Assembly (NCBI GenBank): GCA_025351765.1
Contig: JANXVH010000053.1
Coordinates: forward strand, 45,318 to 109,317
DNA: 64,000 nt
DNA from: Pedobacter sp.
GTDB taxonomy: Bacteria > Bacteroidota > Bacteroidia > Sphingobacteriales > Sphingobacteriaceae
Direction of reading: 5' to 3'
Shown here one piece after another: positions 30,117 to 40,661 of this stretch; the first letter of the stretch is position 1; the number at the start of each line of letters is the position of its first letter. Position numbers and translations under genes: made by a program. The notes below the pieces were generated by a model that worked only from the letters and a program-made list of their open reading frames with translations, made no database searches and was not told where the DNA came from.

Positions 30117-32054
30117 TTATCTGATGACTGTTAACGAACCTGAAAGCGGTTTTGATTTGGAGTCCAGATTGATAATGTAATAATAAACACCTACCGGAAC
30201 GTCTTTGTTGTTTTGCTTTCCATTCCAGGGTTTTTGGAAATAATCTGATGTCTCATAAATAACTTCTCCATATCGGTTAAGGATGCTCACCTTGGGTTTC
30301 TCGTAGGTTTCTATTGCAGATATATTCCACAAGTCGTTAATGCCATCGCCGTTAGGGCTAAAGCTTGGCGGTACCACCACTTTTTCGTAAACTCTTACAA
30401 ATACCTGATCTGTTGCTGTAATGCATCCATTACCTGATATTACATTAAGTGTATATATAGTACTTAGCGACGGCGATGCGACAGGATTTAACTTACGCGG
30501 GTTGTCAAGGCCTAGCTCAGGCGACCAAAAATAGCTAATGTTATCTCCCCCAATTGTTCCTTGTAGTACCACACTATTTCCCAAAAGCATCACTTTGTCT
30601 GCTCCTGCGTTGGATTTTGGAAGATTAAATACAATTACGTTTACTTGTGCCGTTCTTACGCAAGCGCCATTGGAAATGGAAACTGTGTATAAAGTTGTTT
30701 TATCAGGGTTAGCTATAGGGTTAGGCACATCTGTAGCAGATAGGCCAACGGTTGGTCGCCAATTGTAAGTCGTGCCACCACTGGCATTAAGCATTGTCGT
30801 TGTGCCCTGGCATATTTCGACACTAGTCTTATCTACATGTGGAATTGGCGGATTTACTATCGTCACGTACACATTTGAACTTGCCTCACAACCCAGACTA
30901 TTAATTTTAACTGTGTAAGTTCCAGCCATCCCAAAGCTGGCATTTGGAATTATAGGCGACTTTTCTGTTGAAAATAATGTGCCTACCGGATTTCGCCATT
31001 CGTATGTGCCGGTGGCATCAGCTACATCCAGTAATATTGGATCTCCTAAGCATACCTTTCCATTACTTATAGCAGTTGGTGTAGGATATTTGTTTACATT
31101 TATGGTAAGTTCCGGCGAGTTAGTTCTACAGCTTACCGAATTGAAGTTTTGAGGTGGCCCCATTACTAAACGATATCTATATTGCCCAGGTTGGGCGTTG
31201 TTAAATATGGCGGTGTATTTTGTAGTAGTTTCGCCAGATATATCTACCCAGTTACTCCCCGTTTTTTGTTGCCACTGATACTTCATTGTAGTATTCCCGG
31301 CAACATTTACCGATAAATTGAACGACGCATTGGATTGTTCGCAGATATTGGTTTCTGTATTTCCAGTGCTTCCAATTTGAGAAGTGATCTGCGCACCACA
31401 AGCTCTAAAAGTTATGTCATCCAGCGCAATATCATTACCCGCCCCTCCTAAACCATTATTGATCATTCTGATTTTTACCTCACTAGAGGATGTAGTTGTA
31501 AATTGGAGACCATATTGTCTCCATTGTGGATCCATGTTGGGCAGGTCACCAGTATTGTAACTTCCTAAAACCTGATCATCTGTTGATAGAATGAAGAACG
31601 TTATGTTTGGGCGAATTCCGTCTATCCTTAAGAGGTTGTGTATCCAAGCGGCAAACTCATAGGTGGTATTGGGGCAAAGGTCAATTGGAGTTGCGGATTC
31701 ATAAAATATACCAGGTGACCGCGCTGCATTAATAATCATCATGTAGCCATCAAAATCATTTGGAGTGTGGTTGAAGATATTATACCAGCCGCCGTTTAGG
31801 CCATTAGTGGTTTTAACAATGGTGTAATCACCCTCGCCGTTCGGACTTCTTAACGTTACAAAGCGATAGTCGGTAGAAGAGCCAAGGCCAGGCCCAAAAT
31901 TGGCGCTTCCTCTTCCAAAATCAATATTGATGACCGGGTCACCAAGTGAGCCATTACAGATCTGCGCGCCTACCTCGTTGCTAAATATCAGAAGGCAAGC
32001 AATAAGTAAAAATCGGCATACAGATCTTAAATTGCATTTTAGGCTCACAGGCAT
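30117..32054 (-). CDS. secreted protein with Ig-like/PKD-like repeats and T9SS type B (gliding-associated) C-terminal domain
   Basis: Signal peptide; C-terminus SFSPNGDGINDLWNI...YYYIINLDSKSKPLSGSLTVIR typical CHU/gliding-associated domain. Confidence 0.85.
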   Translation of the reverse strand: MPVSLKCNLRSVCRFLLIACLLIFSNEVGAQICNGSLGDPVINIDFGRGSANFGPGLGSSTDYRFVTLRSPNGEGDYTIVKTTNGLNGGWYNIFNHTPNDFDGYMMIINAARSPGIFYESATPIDLCPNTTYEFAAWIHNLLRIDGIRPNITFFILSTDDQVLGSYNTGDLPNMDPQWRQYGLQFTTTSSSEVKIRMINNGLGGAGNDIALDDITFRACGAQITSQIGSTGNTETNICEQSNASFNLSVNVAGNTTMKYQWQQKTGSNWVDISGETTTKYTAIFNNAQPGQYRYRLVMGPPQNFNSVSCRTNSPELTINVNKYPTPTAISNGKVCLGDPILLDVADATGTYEWRNPVGTLFSTEKSPIIPNASFGMAGTYTVKINSLGCEASSNVYVTIVNPPIPHVDKTSVEICQGTTTMLNASGGTTYNWRPTVGLSATDVPNPIANPDKTTLYTVSISNGACVRTAQVNVIVFNLPKSNAGADKVMLLGNSVVLQGTIGGDNISYFWSPELGLDNPRKLNPVASPSLSTIYTLNVISGNGCITATDQVFVRVYEKVVVPPSFSPNGDGINDLWNISAIETYEKPKVSILNRYGEVIYETSDYFQKPWNGKQNNKDVPVGVYYYIINLDSKSKPLSGSLTVIR

Positions 32055-32077
32055 AGGTTAGGCCATTCAATATACCG

Positions 32078-33112
32078 TTAAAAATTCATATCAATTAACA
32101 TATTTAAGAAAATTATGGTATTTATATTGTCGGCATAATCCCAAAGTTTGGGATGCTGTGTTTCACCAAAATTGAGCACCGGGTTTTCAATACTCAATTT
32201 TGCAATACTAACTACACATTGCAGGTTTTGTTCCTGTTCTTTTAAAAGATGTTCAACATCGTTCAAGTTATTATATCTGTCAAAATAAAGCACTGCCAAG
32301 GGTGATGAGAACCCAGTGTCTTCTTTTAGCAGTAAGAAACCATTGTCAAAATGAGTCGCACTGTTTACCAGATAAATGGATTTGTTGTAATCGTAATTGT
32401 TATTATATTTAAAGTGGTTGATGATGTCCTTGTACTTCTCAAGTGGTTCAAAGAAAAGCTTGATATCGTAGTTTTTAGGGATATATATTTTCGATACATT
32501 CCTACAGCCCAGTCCAAAATAATCAAATAAATCGTGTCCCAGCGCTTCAATATCATCGGGGGTTTCATTGCCCGTTAATACAGCAACACTGGTGCGGTTC
32601 TTTCTAATAATATTAGGTACTTTGCCAAAATAGTATTCGAAATACCTCGAGGTATTATTGCTGCCTGTTGCTATTATGGCATCAAAGTCTTTTAATCGCT
32701 CTGAGTAGATAATCTGGCGGGAAAGCTGTGGCTCTATCTCTATTAATTTGGCAAGCATCGCAGGTAAGAGCTTATCATCCGCAGAAGAAAGTTTAATCAT
32801 CGCAATATTTCCCGTTGCCAATACACAAAGCACATCGTGAAAACCCACCAGTGGGATATTTCCAGCCAGTATTAACCCAATTTTTTTAGGAGATGTGCTT
32901 ATTTCAATATCTTTAAACCAAGTCTTTAAGTCCTCCGAGTTAAGCATTTCTCCTAAGGCCTTAAGCGCTTTTTTTACCTCTTCCTCTGTAAACCATGCAT
33001 TGTTATTTCTCACCATGATAAGCAGCTCATCGAGCTCGTTATGAGGTTTTGAAATAAAGCTGCTAAGTTTATTAAATGCAATAATTAATTGTTCAGCGCT
33101 AGGGATCGGCAT
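32078..33112 (-). CDS. acyl-CoA reductase (LuxC-like)
   Basis: LAGNIPLVGFHDVLCVLATGN, LFDYFGLGCRNVSKIYIP motifs. Confidence 0.85.
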   Translation of the reverse strand: MPIPSAEQLIIAFNKLSSFISKPHNELDELLIMVRNNNAWFTEEEVKKALKALGEMLNSEDLKTWFKDIEISTSPKKIGLILAGNIPLVGFHDVLCVLATGNIAMIKLSSADDKLLPAMLAKLIEIEPQLSRQIIYSERLKDFDAIIATGSNNTSRYFEYYFGKVPNIIRKNRTSVAVLTGNETPDDIEALGHDLFDYFGLGCRNVSKIYIPKNYDIKLFFEPLEKYKDIINHFKYNNNYDYNKSIYLVNSATHFDNGFLLLKEDTGFSSPLAVLYFDRYNNLNDVEHLLKEQEQNLQCVVSIAKLSIENPVLNFGETQHPKLWDYADNINTIIFLNMLIDMNF

Positions 33113-33189
33113 AATTCCAACAATTTTAAAGTTTAAGTGTTATATTTGCGATGCAAAGGTAAACTTAGCAAATAGAATTAAACGAAGAC

Positions 33190-33540
33190 ATGGCTATTAT
33201 AATAACAGACGAATGTATTAACTGCGGAGCATGTGAGCCTGAATGCCCGAATAATGCAATTTATGACGCAGGCACGGCCTGGAGATTCTCTGATGGCACT
33301 AATTTAAATGGTATTATTGATTTTGGAGATAAGAAGATAGAAGCAGATGCAGCGCAAGATGCAGTTTCTGATGAGGTTTATTATATTGTTTCAGATAAAT
33401 GTACCGAGTGTAAAGGTTTTCATGATGAGCCACAATGCGCAGCTGTATGTCCGGTTGATTGCTGTATTGATAATGCAGATGTACGCGAAACAGTAGACGA
33501 ATTGTTGGCTAAAAAAACCTGGTTGCATCAGGAAGGTTAA
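33190..33540 (+). CDS. 4Fe-4S dicluster ferredoxin
   Basis: CINCGACEPECPNNAI and CTECKGFHDEPQCAAVCPVDCC motifs. Confidence 0.92.
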   Translation: MAIIITDECINCGACEPECPNNAIYDAGTAWRFSDGTNLNGIIDFGDKKIEADAAQDAVSDEVYYIVSDKCTECKGFHDEPQCAAVCPVDCCIDNADVRETVDELLAKKTWLHQEG

Positions 33541-33550
33541 TATACAATAT

Positions 33551-33581
33551 AAAAAAGGGCATCATTTCGATGCCCTTTTTT
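33551..33581. terminator. bidirectional intrinsic terminator
   Basis: aaaaaagggcatc-atttc-gatgccctttttt perfect 13-bp stem between convergent genes. Confidence 0.85.
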
Positions 33582-33586
33582 ATAAA

Positions 33587-34039
33587 TTATTTATCTTCAA
33601 ATTTGTTGGGGATAATTAAAACAGGACAGGCTGATTTTCTGGCTACATGTTCCGCAACACTTCCCATCAGAAAATGATATAATCCTGTTCTTCCATAAGT
33701 GCCTATTACAATCAGATCAGCAGCGTATTCCTCAGCTTGTCTGATGATACCATGTGCCGCACTGTCAATCATGCTAAAGTAACTGGTTGGTACACCGTTA
33801 CTAAATTTGCTTTCAATCTCTTTAAGGAGAACGTGACTGTTTTCCTCACTATTATCGTAAGTATCCAAAAAAACAGGAGCGAGTGTTAGCTCGGGGTTAA
33901 CATTGGCAGGCACTGGTTCAATAATATTAACCAATGCTACTTCCGATCCAAATGTTTTAGCAAGTTCGTAACCGGCCTTTGCAGCCTTTTCAGAACAAGT
34001 ACTATTATCCACCGCTATCAATATTTTTTTGAGGTTCAT
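33587..34039 (-). CDS. universal stress protein UspA family
   Basis: ILIAVDNSTCSEKAAKAGYELA..., LIVIGTYGRTGLYHFLMGSVAEHVARKSACPVLII. Confidence 0.92.
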   Translation of the reverse strand: MNLKKILIAVDNSTCSEKAAKAGYELAKTFGSEVALVNIIEPVPANVNPELTLAPVFLDTYDNSEENSHVLLKEIESKFSNGVPTSYFSMIDSAAHGIIRQAEEYAADLIVIGTYGRTGLYHFLMGSVAEHVARKSACPVLIIPNKFEDK

Positions 34040-34121
34040 CTTCGTAAGAATTAAGCTTTATTATTATATGTACAACAAATTAACTATCTAAAAGTTTACT
34101 TTTATAATGCTGAAATAGATT

Positions 34122-34901
34122 ATGGAACAATTATATGCAATATGTAGAGTGGCTGTTGCACCGCTAAGGTCAAGTCCATCTGATAAAGCGGAGAATACTT
34201 CGCAATTACTTTTTGGAGACCAGGTAGAAATTATACAGAAGGAGGATCAATGGTGGTACGTAAAAGGCACCTACGATGATTATGAAGGCTGGGTGGATTT
34301 CAAGCAATTTGAGCTAATTGCAACGGCCCAATTCGCTGCTGATGCAGATTGTAGGTTTATTGTTCCGTTGCAGGGATTAAATATTGTAACAGATGCTAAT
34401 GGCGGCCATTATTACCTTAGCCCCGGGGGCAACTTACCATCGTTTAAAGATAGTCATTGTCTAATTGGAGGTACGTCTTTCGAAGTCACATTTACGCCTG
34501 CCAGATTTGTTTTTACTGATTTGGAGATGCTGATAGCTAGTGCCCGTTTTTTTCTAAATACGCCATACCTATGGGGAGGGCGAAGCCTTTTTGGTATTGA
34601 TTGCTCTGGATTTGTTCAAATTGTATTTAAATTAAATGGCATCAAACTAAGAAGAGACGCATGGCAACAAGCAGAGGAAGGCCTAATAGTCGATTTTCTT
34701 CAGGAAGTACAGCCTGGAGACGTTGCATTTTTTGATAACGATGAAGGAAAGATTGTACATGTTGGTATTATGCTAAATTCTTCAGAGATCCTTCATGCAT
34801 CTGGAAAAGTTAAAATTGACCCGATAGACGGTCAGGGCATTTACAGTAACGAACTACACCGCTATACCCATAAACTCAGAATTATTAAACGGTATGTCTA
34901 A
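34122..34901 (+). CDS. NlpC/P60 family peptidoglycan endopeptidase with SH3 domain
   Basis: TPYLWGGRSLFGIDCSGFVQ catalytic Cys, HVGI motif. Confidence 0.9.
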   Translation: MEQLYAICRVAVAPLRSSPSDKAENTSQLLFGDQVEIIQKEDQWWYVKGTYDDYEGWVDFKQFELIATAQFAADADCRFIVPLQGLNIVTDANGGHYYLSPGGNLPSFKDSHCLIGGTSFEVTFTPARFVFTDLEMLIASARFFLNTPYLWGGRSLFGIDCSGFVQIVFKLNGIKLRRDAWQQAEEGLIVDFLQEVQPGDVAFFDNDEGKIVHVGIMLNSSEILHASGKVKIDPIDGQGIYSNELHRYTHKLRIIKRYV

Positions 34902-34931
34902 TTTTTTAGTATTTTCATATAAAATAATCAA

Positions 34932-37900
34932 ATGAAATTTCTCGTGCTCTCTTTCCTTTTTGTTTTGACAACCATCAAATGTTCATTTGCACAAAGCTCA
35001 TTAAGCCAAAGCCAAACTGGCAGTTCTTATAGCCTTGTCTATAAACTCACTGATGCAGAAACTTTTAAGATTGCAGGTAGTCCGGAAATAGAAATAACCA
35101 ATAGTTTTTTACACACGGTAGTTGATACTTTAAAAAATGAAAATGGGCAGGTTAAATATAAGAAACTGCCTTACGGGAATTATTTGTTAGTGAATGCAGT
35201 TCAAAGCAGCCTTCATTACCAGTTATATTCCATTTCTAACGTTAATATTAAATTTTTAAAGGATGGTAAGAACTTCCAGTTTGTAGTAACTGATCTTTGG
35301 GGAAAACAGATCCATGATGCTAATGCGCAAATTAACAATTCTGTAGCCAAATTCGACAAGCAAACACATGCTTATATTGGTAGATCTGTTGGAAAAGGTC
35401 GCGTTATTACGATACACTATAAAGGGGTTAGCAGTTTTTTTCGTTTTTATGGAGGGAACGAAAACGTAAAGAAAATCTCTTTTTTTAGCAAACTATTTAA
35501 GGTAAAATCAGATAGAAATCGTGGATCGGAAGAAAACGGTGGGAGAAGGTATAGGGGTACTTTAATTTTTAATAAGCCTTTATATCGGCCAATCGATACA
35601 GTTAAATTCAAAGCATTTTTGTTGACTAAAGCAGGTAGAGCTATTCAAAGCAAAATGTTGCGGGTATATGTCAAAAATTTCAGAGGTCAAGAAACACTAG
35701 TAACCTCGTTGGTGCCTTACCGCGATGGAGGGTACGAAGGTAATTTTGTATTGAATGACAGTTTGAAATTGAAATTAGACCGCACGCAGCTTCTAACGTT
35801 TAAGGAAAATCTACATGGAGAGTGGCAAGATGTATTTTCGGGATCGTTTAGATTCGAAGATTATGAATTAAAAGCAACAAATCTTGCTATACGAACAGAT
35901 CAACAAAGCTATTACCCTGGCATGCCTGCCACCCTTTATGTAAAAGCAACAGATGAGAATGGTCTCACTGTGCCAGATGGCCGAATTGAGGTTACCTTGA
36001 AGAGTTCTTCACCTTCAAAATTTGGTGCTGATGAAGTTTTTATTAAGGATACGTTATTTGTAACAAAAAAGGTTCTTGATCCATTGGGCGAAACTAAGCT
36101 CGTCTTCCCTGAAAATATTTTCCCCAAAGCAGATTTACAGGTACAAATTAATGTCGTCTTTTTTAATATCAACAATGAGCGCATAGAGGCTAATAGTTAC
36201 TTTTCCTATAAACTACATGAAGGAGAGTTGGTGCTAACTTTAGACAAAGATAGCTTGCTTTTAGACTTTAAAGTTAACGGAAAAAGTCAGTCGCAAAGGG
36301 CTAAATTATACACGGTTTATATGGACTTTGTAATGACTGATTCAAGTAATGTTACCCTGCCCGTTAGGATACCAATAGACGGGAGGGTAAACACGTACAA
36401 AATTCGGCTTTCTGACGGAAATTTGTATGAACGATATCTGTGGAATTTTAATTCCGGTCTAAAACCTATTGCTGTGCTTTCTAAAGATTCATTAAATATA
36501 CATGTAGAAAATAAAAGTAGACTTCCATTTTGGTACACTGTTTTTTCAAATAATGATGTGGTTCTTAAGGGCTACTCCAATCATTTAGACACCGTTTTTA
36601 AGTTCAATAGTTCGAAGGTTGCAGAAGTTGTGTTGAATTATAATTGGGCAGGAGGTATCGATCAGAAATCTATTAGGGCAAGTTATGACTTATACCCGCT
36701 GAGCGTTTTATTAAAATCTCCCTTGGTGGTTTATCCAGGGCAAACTGTTGACATGGAAGTAACTGTTTCAGATATAAACGGCAAGCCAGTACCACGAACA
36801 GATATTACCGCTTACGCGCATACTTCAAAATTTAAAGGAAGCGAAGACCCATATTTGCAGATTTTTGATAAAATTTTTATAAGGCCACAAAAAAATAATA
36901 GAGCAGAGCGTATTGAACTTAAAGGGCAGCAACCGCTGGAATGGGATAAATGGCGACAACGACTTGGATTAGATACACTAGCATTTTATAGATTTATCAA
37001 TGCGTCAGAACTTAAAGTTTTTAAAGAATCCATTAAAGACACGGCAGCGGTGCTAGTGCCTTTTGTAGTAAAAGGAGGGGAGATAGAACCAGTTCACATC
37101 ATTTATGTTGATGATGTTCCCGTATACTTTAGCCAGGCAGAGCAGCTTAAAAGGTACGCATTTAGGATAAAGCCCGGCAACCACCGCATTAGGTTGCGAA
37201 CCATTGATCATGAAATAGTATATGAGGGTAGTTTTAATGGTGGAGAACGCAGTATACTAGGTATTGAGCCAACCTTAGGCAATACTAAAGCTAAGGTAAA
37301 AGATGTTTCTCCTTTTCTTACTGTTGAAGAAAGAGACAAGTTGTCAAAATACATGATTCTCATTCATGATAATTTTGAAGGGACTAAATCAACTATTTCT
37401 GATGGCACACAAACGCTATTGGTCAATCCACCACCTAATCCTTATAAAAGGCATAATTTATTGATTGGTCCTTTAGGCTCAAGAGGTTTAAAACTTAACT
37501 CCGGACCAGTTCGTCAAACCTTCATTAAAGAAGATGGTTATCTTTATGGATTTTTGCCAGACAGCATAATTAAACACGCAGTTAAATCTGTAGTTCCTTT
37601 ATATCTTAGTATAATTAAGGGAAATGAAAACAAGGATTACTTGCAGAAGCCGCTGCTAGAGTATGCAATCGATAGTATATGGAATGACTATTTGAATTTA
37701 CGAAGCCGCAGTGAATTGCTGGTTAAAAATCCTGTTCTTGCAGATACAAACTATGGAACTTTAAGGGTGGATATTGACCGTTCCATCCTAAAAAGACTTC
37801 CATATATTAAAAATATAGTTGTCTATACAGATTCAGATAAGGGGTATAGGTATATTCAACCTGGGGATTGGGGCGCAGAATTTAAATTGAAACCTGCAAA

Positions 37901-40655
37901 TTACAGGCTGCTGTTCCTATTTGAAGATAATCGTTATATTTTGGTAGAGGAAATGGAGGTAAAGGCCTTCGGACAAAATTACTACCACATTAGGGATGTT
38001 AAGATATTAGCCCCTGATGAAAGAAGTATTGGGCTGGATAGGGTAATTAAATTAGCAAGCGAAAGAACTGTCGAATCTTACCATAAAGATTTCATTAAAG
38101 AACCCACATTAGCCGACAACATAACTACCCTAGACAAAAGTTTGAGAGTAGTCAGGATGGCTGGAAGTATAGTTGATGCAGCAACCGGAGAGCCGATGGT
38201 GGGGGCAAATATATCTGTAAAAGTAGGTAATGTTCTTAAGATTATTGGTGTAGCCCAAAAGGATGGTAAATTCGATATCATGGTTCCAAAAAGGGGTAAA
38301 ATAACCGTATCGTATATTTCCTACGATACCCAGATAATCCGAATTCGCCGGACATCCAGCCTGTTAATTAAATTGAAAGAAAGTAGAGATGGTTTATATA
38401 ATGAGGTAGTTATCCGTGGGTATTCGAATAATAATGGTGGTCCTGGAATGCGTGGTTCTACAAATATTAGGGAATTAAGCACTATTATTCAAACTGGGTT
38501 TTCAGGTAGTCTAAATGAATTGTCAGGAAAAGAGCCCCTTATCATATTGGATGGCAAAGTATTTAATGGTGAAATCACAGATTTGGCAATAAATCGTATT
38601 CAGTCTATTGAGGTGTTAAAAGATAGAGCAGCCATAAGTTTATACGGCACAGCTGGAACCAATGGAGTAATACTTATTACTTCAACAAAGGTGAGCGGTG
38701 ATGTTAATGGAATATCCCAGCAACAAACCATGCGCAAAAATTTTTCTGATTACGCCATCTGGCAACCCAAACTAATCACAGACGAAGATGGGAAAGCAAG
38801 GTTTAAGGTTACCTTTCCTGATGATATCACCAGTTGGACAACCCGTGTTGTGGCAATTAATGGGAATAAACAATCCGGTATCAACAAAACGGAAATAAAA
38901 TCTTTTAAAACATTGAGCGCTAATTTTTCAGCACCACTTTTTGCGTTAAAAGGTGATTCCATTAACGTTATTGGGAAACTAATGAATTATGGTTTGTCTG
39001 AAGAAGAGGCCACAAGAAAATTCACCTATAATGGAAATGAGCTAACTAATGGGTTGGTTAAATTCAAAAATGCATATATAGATACAATTGCTATCGTTGC
39101 AAATGGAATGGGTACAGATAGTCTCACTTTTCAATATTCCATGAAAAAAACCAACAATTATTTCGACGGAGAAATACGTAAGATACCAGTATTGTCGACA
39201 GGTGTTAAGGAGAGTATAGGCAAATTTGATGCGTTTTTAGGTGATACGTCTTTGGTTTATAACTTTGATTCAGCTCTCGGAAATGTTATCCTTCATGCCG
39301 AAAAATCGGTGTTTCCTGTTCTGTTGGATGAGATAGACAAGATTAGCAGTTATGAATACCTGTGTAATGAACAACTAGCTTCAAAATTGAAGGCCTTACT
39401 GTTAGAAGGTCAGATTAGTACTGCTTTGGGTACAAAATTTAAAAAAGAGCGCCAGGTAAAGGAGCTGATTGAAAAATTACAATCAGCCGCAACCACCAGT
39501 AATTTATGGGGTTGGTGGCAAGATAGCAATCCTGAATATTGGATTAGTTTGCATGCCATCGAGGCCTTGCTTAAGGCAGGGGCGGAGGGTTATAGGATTA
39601 CCATAGATTCTACTCATGTGGAAAGTGCCATATTAGCGGGTATGGCCGAAAAACAGCAAGCAGACCAATTCTACGCACTAAAAATATTGAAACAACTAAA
39701 AAGCAATCGTAGTAATGCTACTGGTTGGATAGCATACTTTGAAAAGGATATTCTGGAAAGGGAGAAAAATAATAAGGTAGTACCACTTGTTGAGAAACTT
39801 CAGCTCATGGCGATGAAACAGTCAGAAGGATTATCAATAAGTATACCATGGTTGCTAGGCCTTAAAAAGAAGACCCTATTAGGTAATGCTTATTGGGGTG
39901 AGCCTTCTAATAAATTTTGGGACAACAGCATTCAAAATAGCTTATTGGCTTATAGGATCTTAAAGGCAGATGGCCATCATAAAGCAGAACTTGATCAGAT
40001 TGCGAGGTGTTTTCTTGAACAGAGGAGGGATGAGGCTTGGCGAAATACTTACGAGTCTTCGTTAATATTAGAAACCATCCTTCCCGAGCTACTTGCATCA
40101 GGGATAAAAACAGAAGAGGCTACTATCGTGCTAAACAAAACCGATAAAATAGAGTCGTTTCCATTTACTAAGACCATAGGTGCTGGGAGTCTCACTATTG
40201 ATAAAAAAGGCAAATCCCCTATTTATTTCACGGCGTACCAGCAATTTCAAAATCAGGCACCAAAGAAGGTGTCCCAAGATTTTACCGTTAATACATCATT
40301 TCTTCAAAATGGAGTTATGGCGGGTAAATTAAAAGGAGGTGTTATTACTACTTTGAAGGTAGAAGTTGAAGTTAAGGCAGACGCTAATTACGTAATGATT
40401 GAAATACCAATACCTGCAGGATGTTCTTACTATTCCAAAAAACAGGAATATAACGGTATTGAAACTCACAGGGAATATTTCAAAAACAAAACATCTGTGT
40501 TCTGTAATGGTTTAAAGGCGGGCAAATATACTTTTGAAGTGCAGCTCATGCCAAGATATTCGGGTAGCTATACCCTAAATCCAGCGAAGGCAGAACTTAT
40601 GTACTTCCCTGCTTTTTATGGAAGGGAAAGCATTAAGAAAATAAGTATAAACTAA
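34932..40655 (+). CDS. alpha-2-macroglobulin family protein with embedded carboxypeptidase-regulatory-like and TonB-plug-like module
   Basis: 1907 aa; MG-type domain (GTLIFNKPLYRPIDTVKFKAFLL), bait-proximal core (WTTRVVAINGNKQSG), thioester motif YEYLCNEQLASKL; internal GSIVDAATGEPMVGANISV and SIEVLKDRAAISLYGTAGTNGVILITS. Confidence 0.85.
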   Translation: MKFLVLSFLFVLTTIKCSFAQSSLSQSQTGSSYSLVYKLTDAETFKIAGSPEIEITNSFLHTVVDTLKNENGQVKYKKLPYGNYLLVNAVQSSLHYQLYSISNVNIKFLKDGKNFQFVVTDLWGKQIHDANAQINNSVAKFDKQTHAYIGRSVGKGRVITIHYKGVSSFFRFYGGNENVKKISFFSKLFKVKSDRNRGSEENGGRRYRGTLIFNKPLYRPIDTVKFKAFLLTKAGRAIQSKMLRVYVKNFRGQETLVTSLVPYRDGGYEGNFVLNDSLKLKLDRTQLLTFKENLHGEWQDVFSGSFRFEDYELKATNLAIRTDQQSYYPGMPATLYVKATDENGLTVPDGRIEVTLKSSSPSKFGADEVFIKDTLFVTKKVLDPLGETKLVFPENIFPKADLQVQINVVFFNINNERIEANSYFSYKLHEGELVLTLDKDSLLLDFKVNGKSQSQRAKLYTVYMDFVMTDSSNVTLPVRIPIDGRVNTYKIRLSDGNLYERYLWNFNSGLKPIAVLSKDSLNIHVENKSRLPFWYTVFSNNDVVLKGYSNHLDTVFKFNSSKVAEVVLNYNWAGGIDQKSIRASYDLYPLSVLLKSPLVVYPGQTVDMEVTVSDINGKPVPRTDITAYAHTSKFKGSEDPYLQIFDKIFIRPQKNNRAERIELKGQQPLEWDKWRQRLGLDTLAFYRFINASELKVFKESIKDTAAVLVPFVVKGGEIEPVHIIYVDDVPVYFSQAEQLKRYAFRIKPGNHRIRLRTIDHEIVYEGSFNGGERSILGIEPTLGNTKAKVKDVSPFLTVEERDKLSKYMILIHDNFEGTKSTISDGTQTLLVNPPPNPYKRHNLLIGPLGSRGLKLNSGPVRQTFIKEDGYLYGFLPDSIIKHAVKSVVPLYLSIIKGNENKDYLQKPLLEYAIDSIWNDYLNLRSRSELLVKNPVLADTNYGTLRVDIDRSILKRLPYIKNIVVYTDSDKGYRYIQPGDWGAEFKLKPANYRLLFLFEDNRYILVEEMEVKAFGQNYYHIRDVKILAPDERSIGLDRVIKLASERTVESYHKDFIKEPTLADNITTLDKSLRVVRMAGSIVDAATGEPMVGANISVKVGNVLKIIGVAQKDGKFDIMVPKRGKITVSYISYDTQIIRIRRTSSLLIKLKESRDGLYNEVVIRGYSNNNGGPGMRGSTNIRELSTIIQTGFSGSLNELSGKEPLIILDGKVFNGEITDLAINRIQSIEVLKDRAAISLYGTAGTNGVILITSTKVSGDVNGISQQQTMRKNFSDYAIWQPKLITDEDGKARFKVTFPDDITSWTTRVVAINGNKQSGINKTEIKSFKTLSANFSAPLFALKGDSINVIGKLMNYGLSEEEATRKFTYNGNELTNGLVKFKNAYIDTIAIVANGMGTDSLTFQYSMKKTNNYFDGEIRKIPVLSTGVKESIGKFDAFLGDTSLVYNFDSALGNVILHAEKSVFPVLLDEIDKISSYEYLCNEQLASKLKALLLEGQISTALGTKFKKERQVKELIEKLQSAATTSNLWGWWQDSNPEYWISLHAIEALLKAGAEGYRITIDSTHVESAILAGMAEKQQADQFYALKILKQLKSNRSNATGWIAYFEKDILEREKNNKVVPLVEKLQLMAMKQSEGLSISIPWLLGLKKKTLLGNAYWGEPSNKFWDNSIQNSLLAYRILKADGHHKAELDQIARCFLEQRRDEAWRNTYESSLILETILPELLASGIKTEEATIVLNKTDKIESFPFTKTIGAGSLTIDKKGKSPIYFTAYQQFQNQAPKKVSQDFTVNTSFLQNGVMAGKLKGGVITTLKVEVEVKADANYVMIEIPIPAGCSYYSKKQEYNGIETHREYFKNKTSVFCNGLKAGKYTFEVQLMPRYSGSYTLNPAKAELMYFPAFYGRESIKKISIN

Positions 40656-40661
40656 TGTGAG

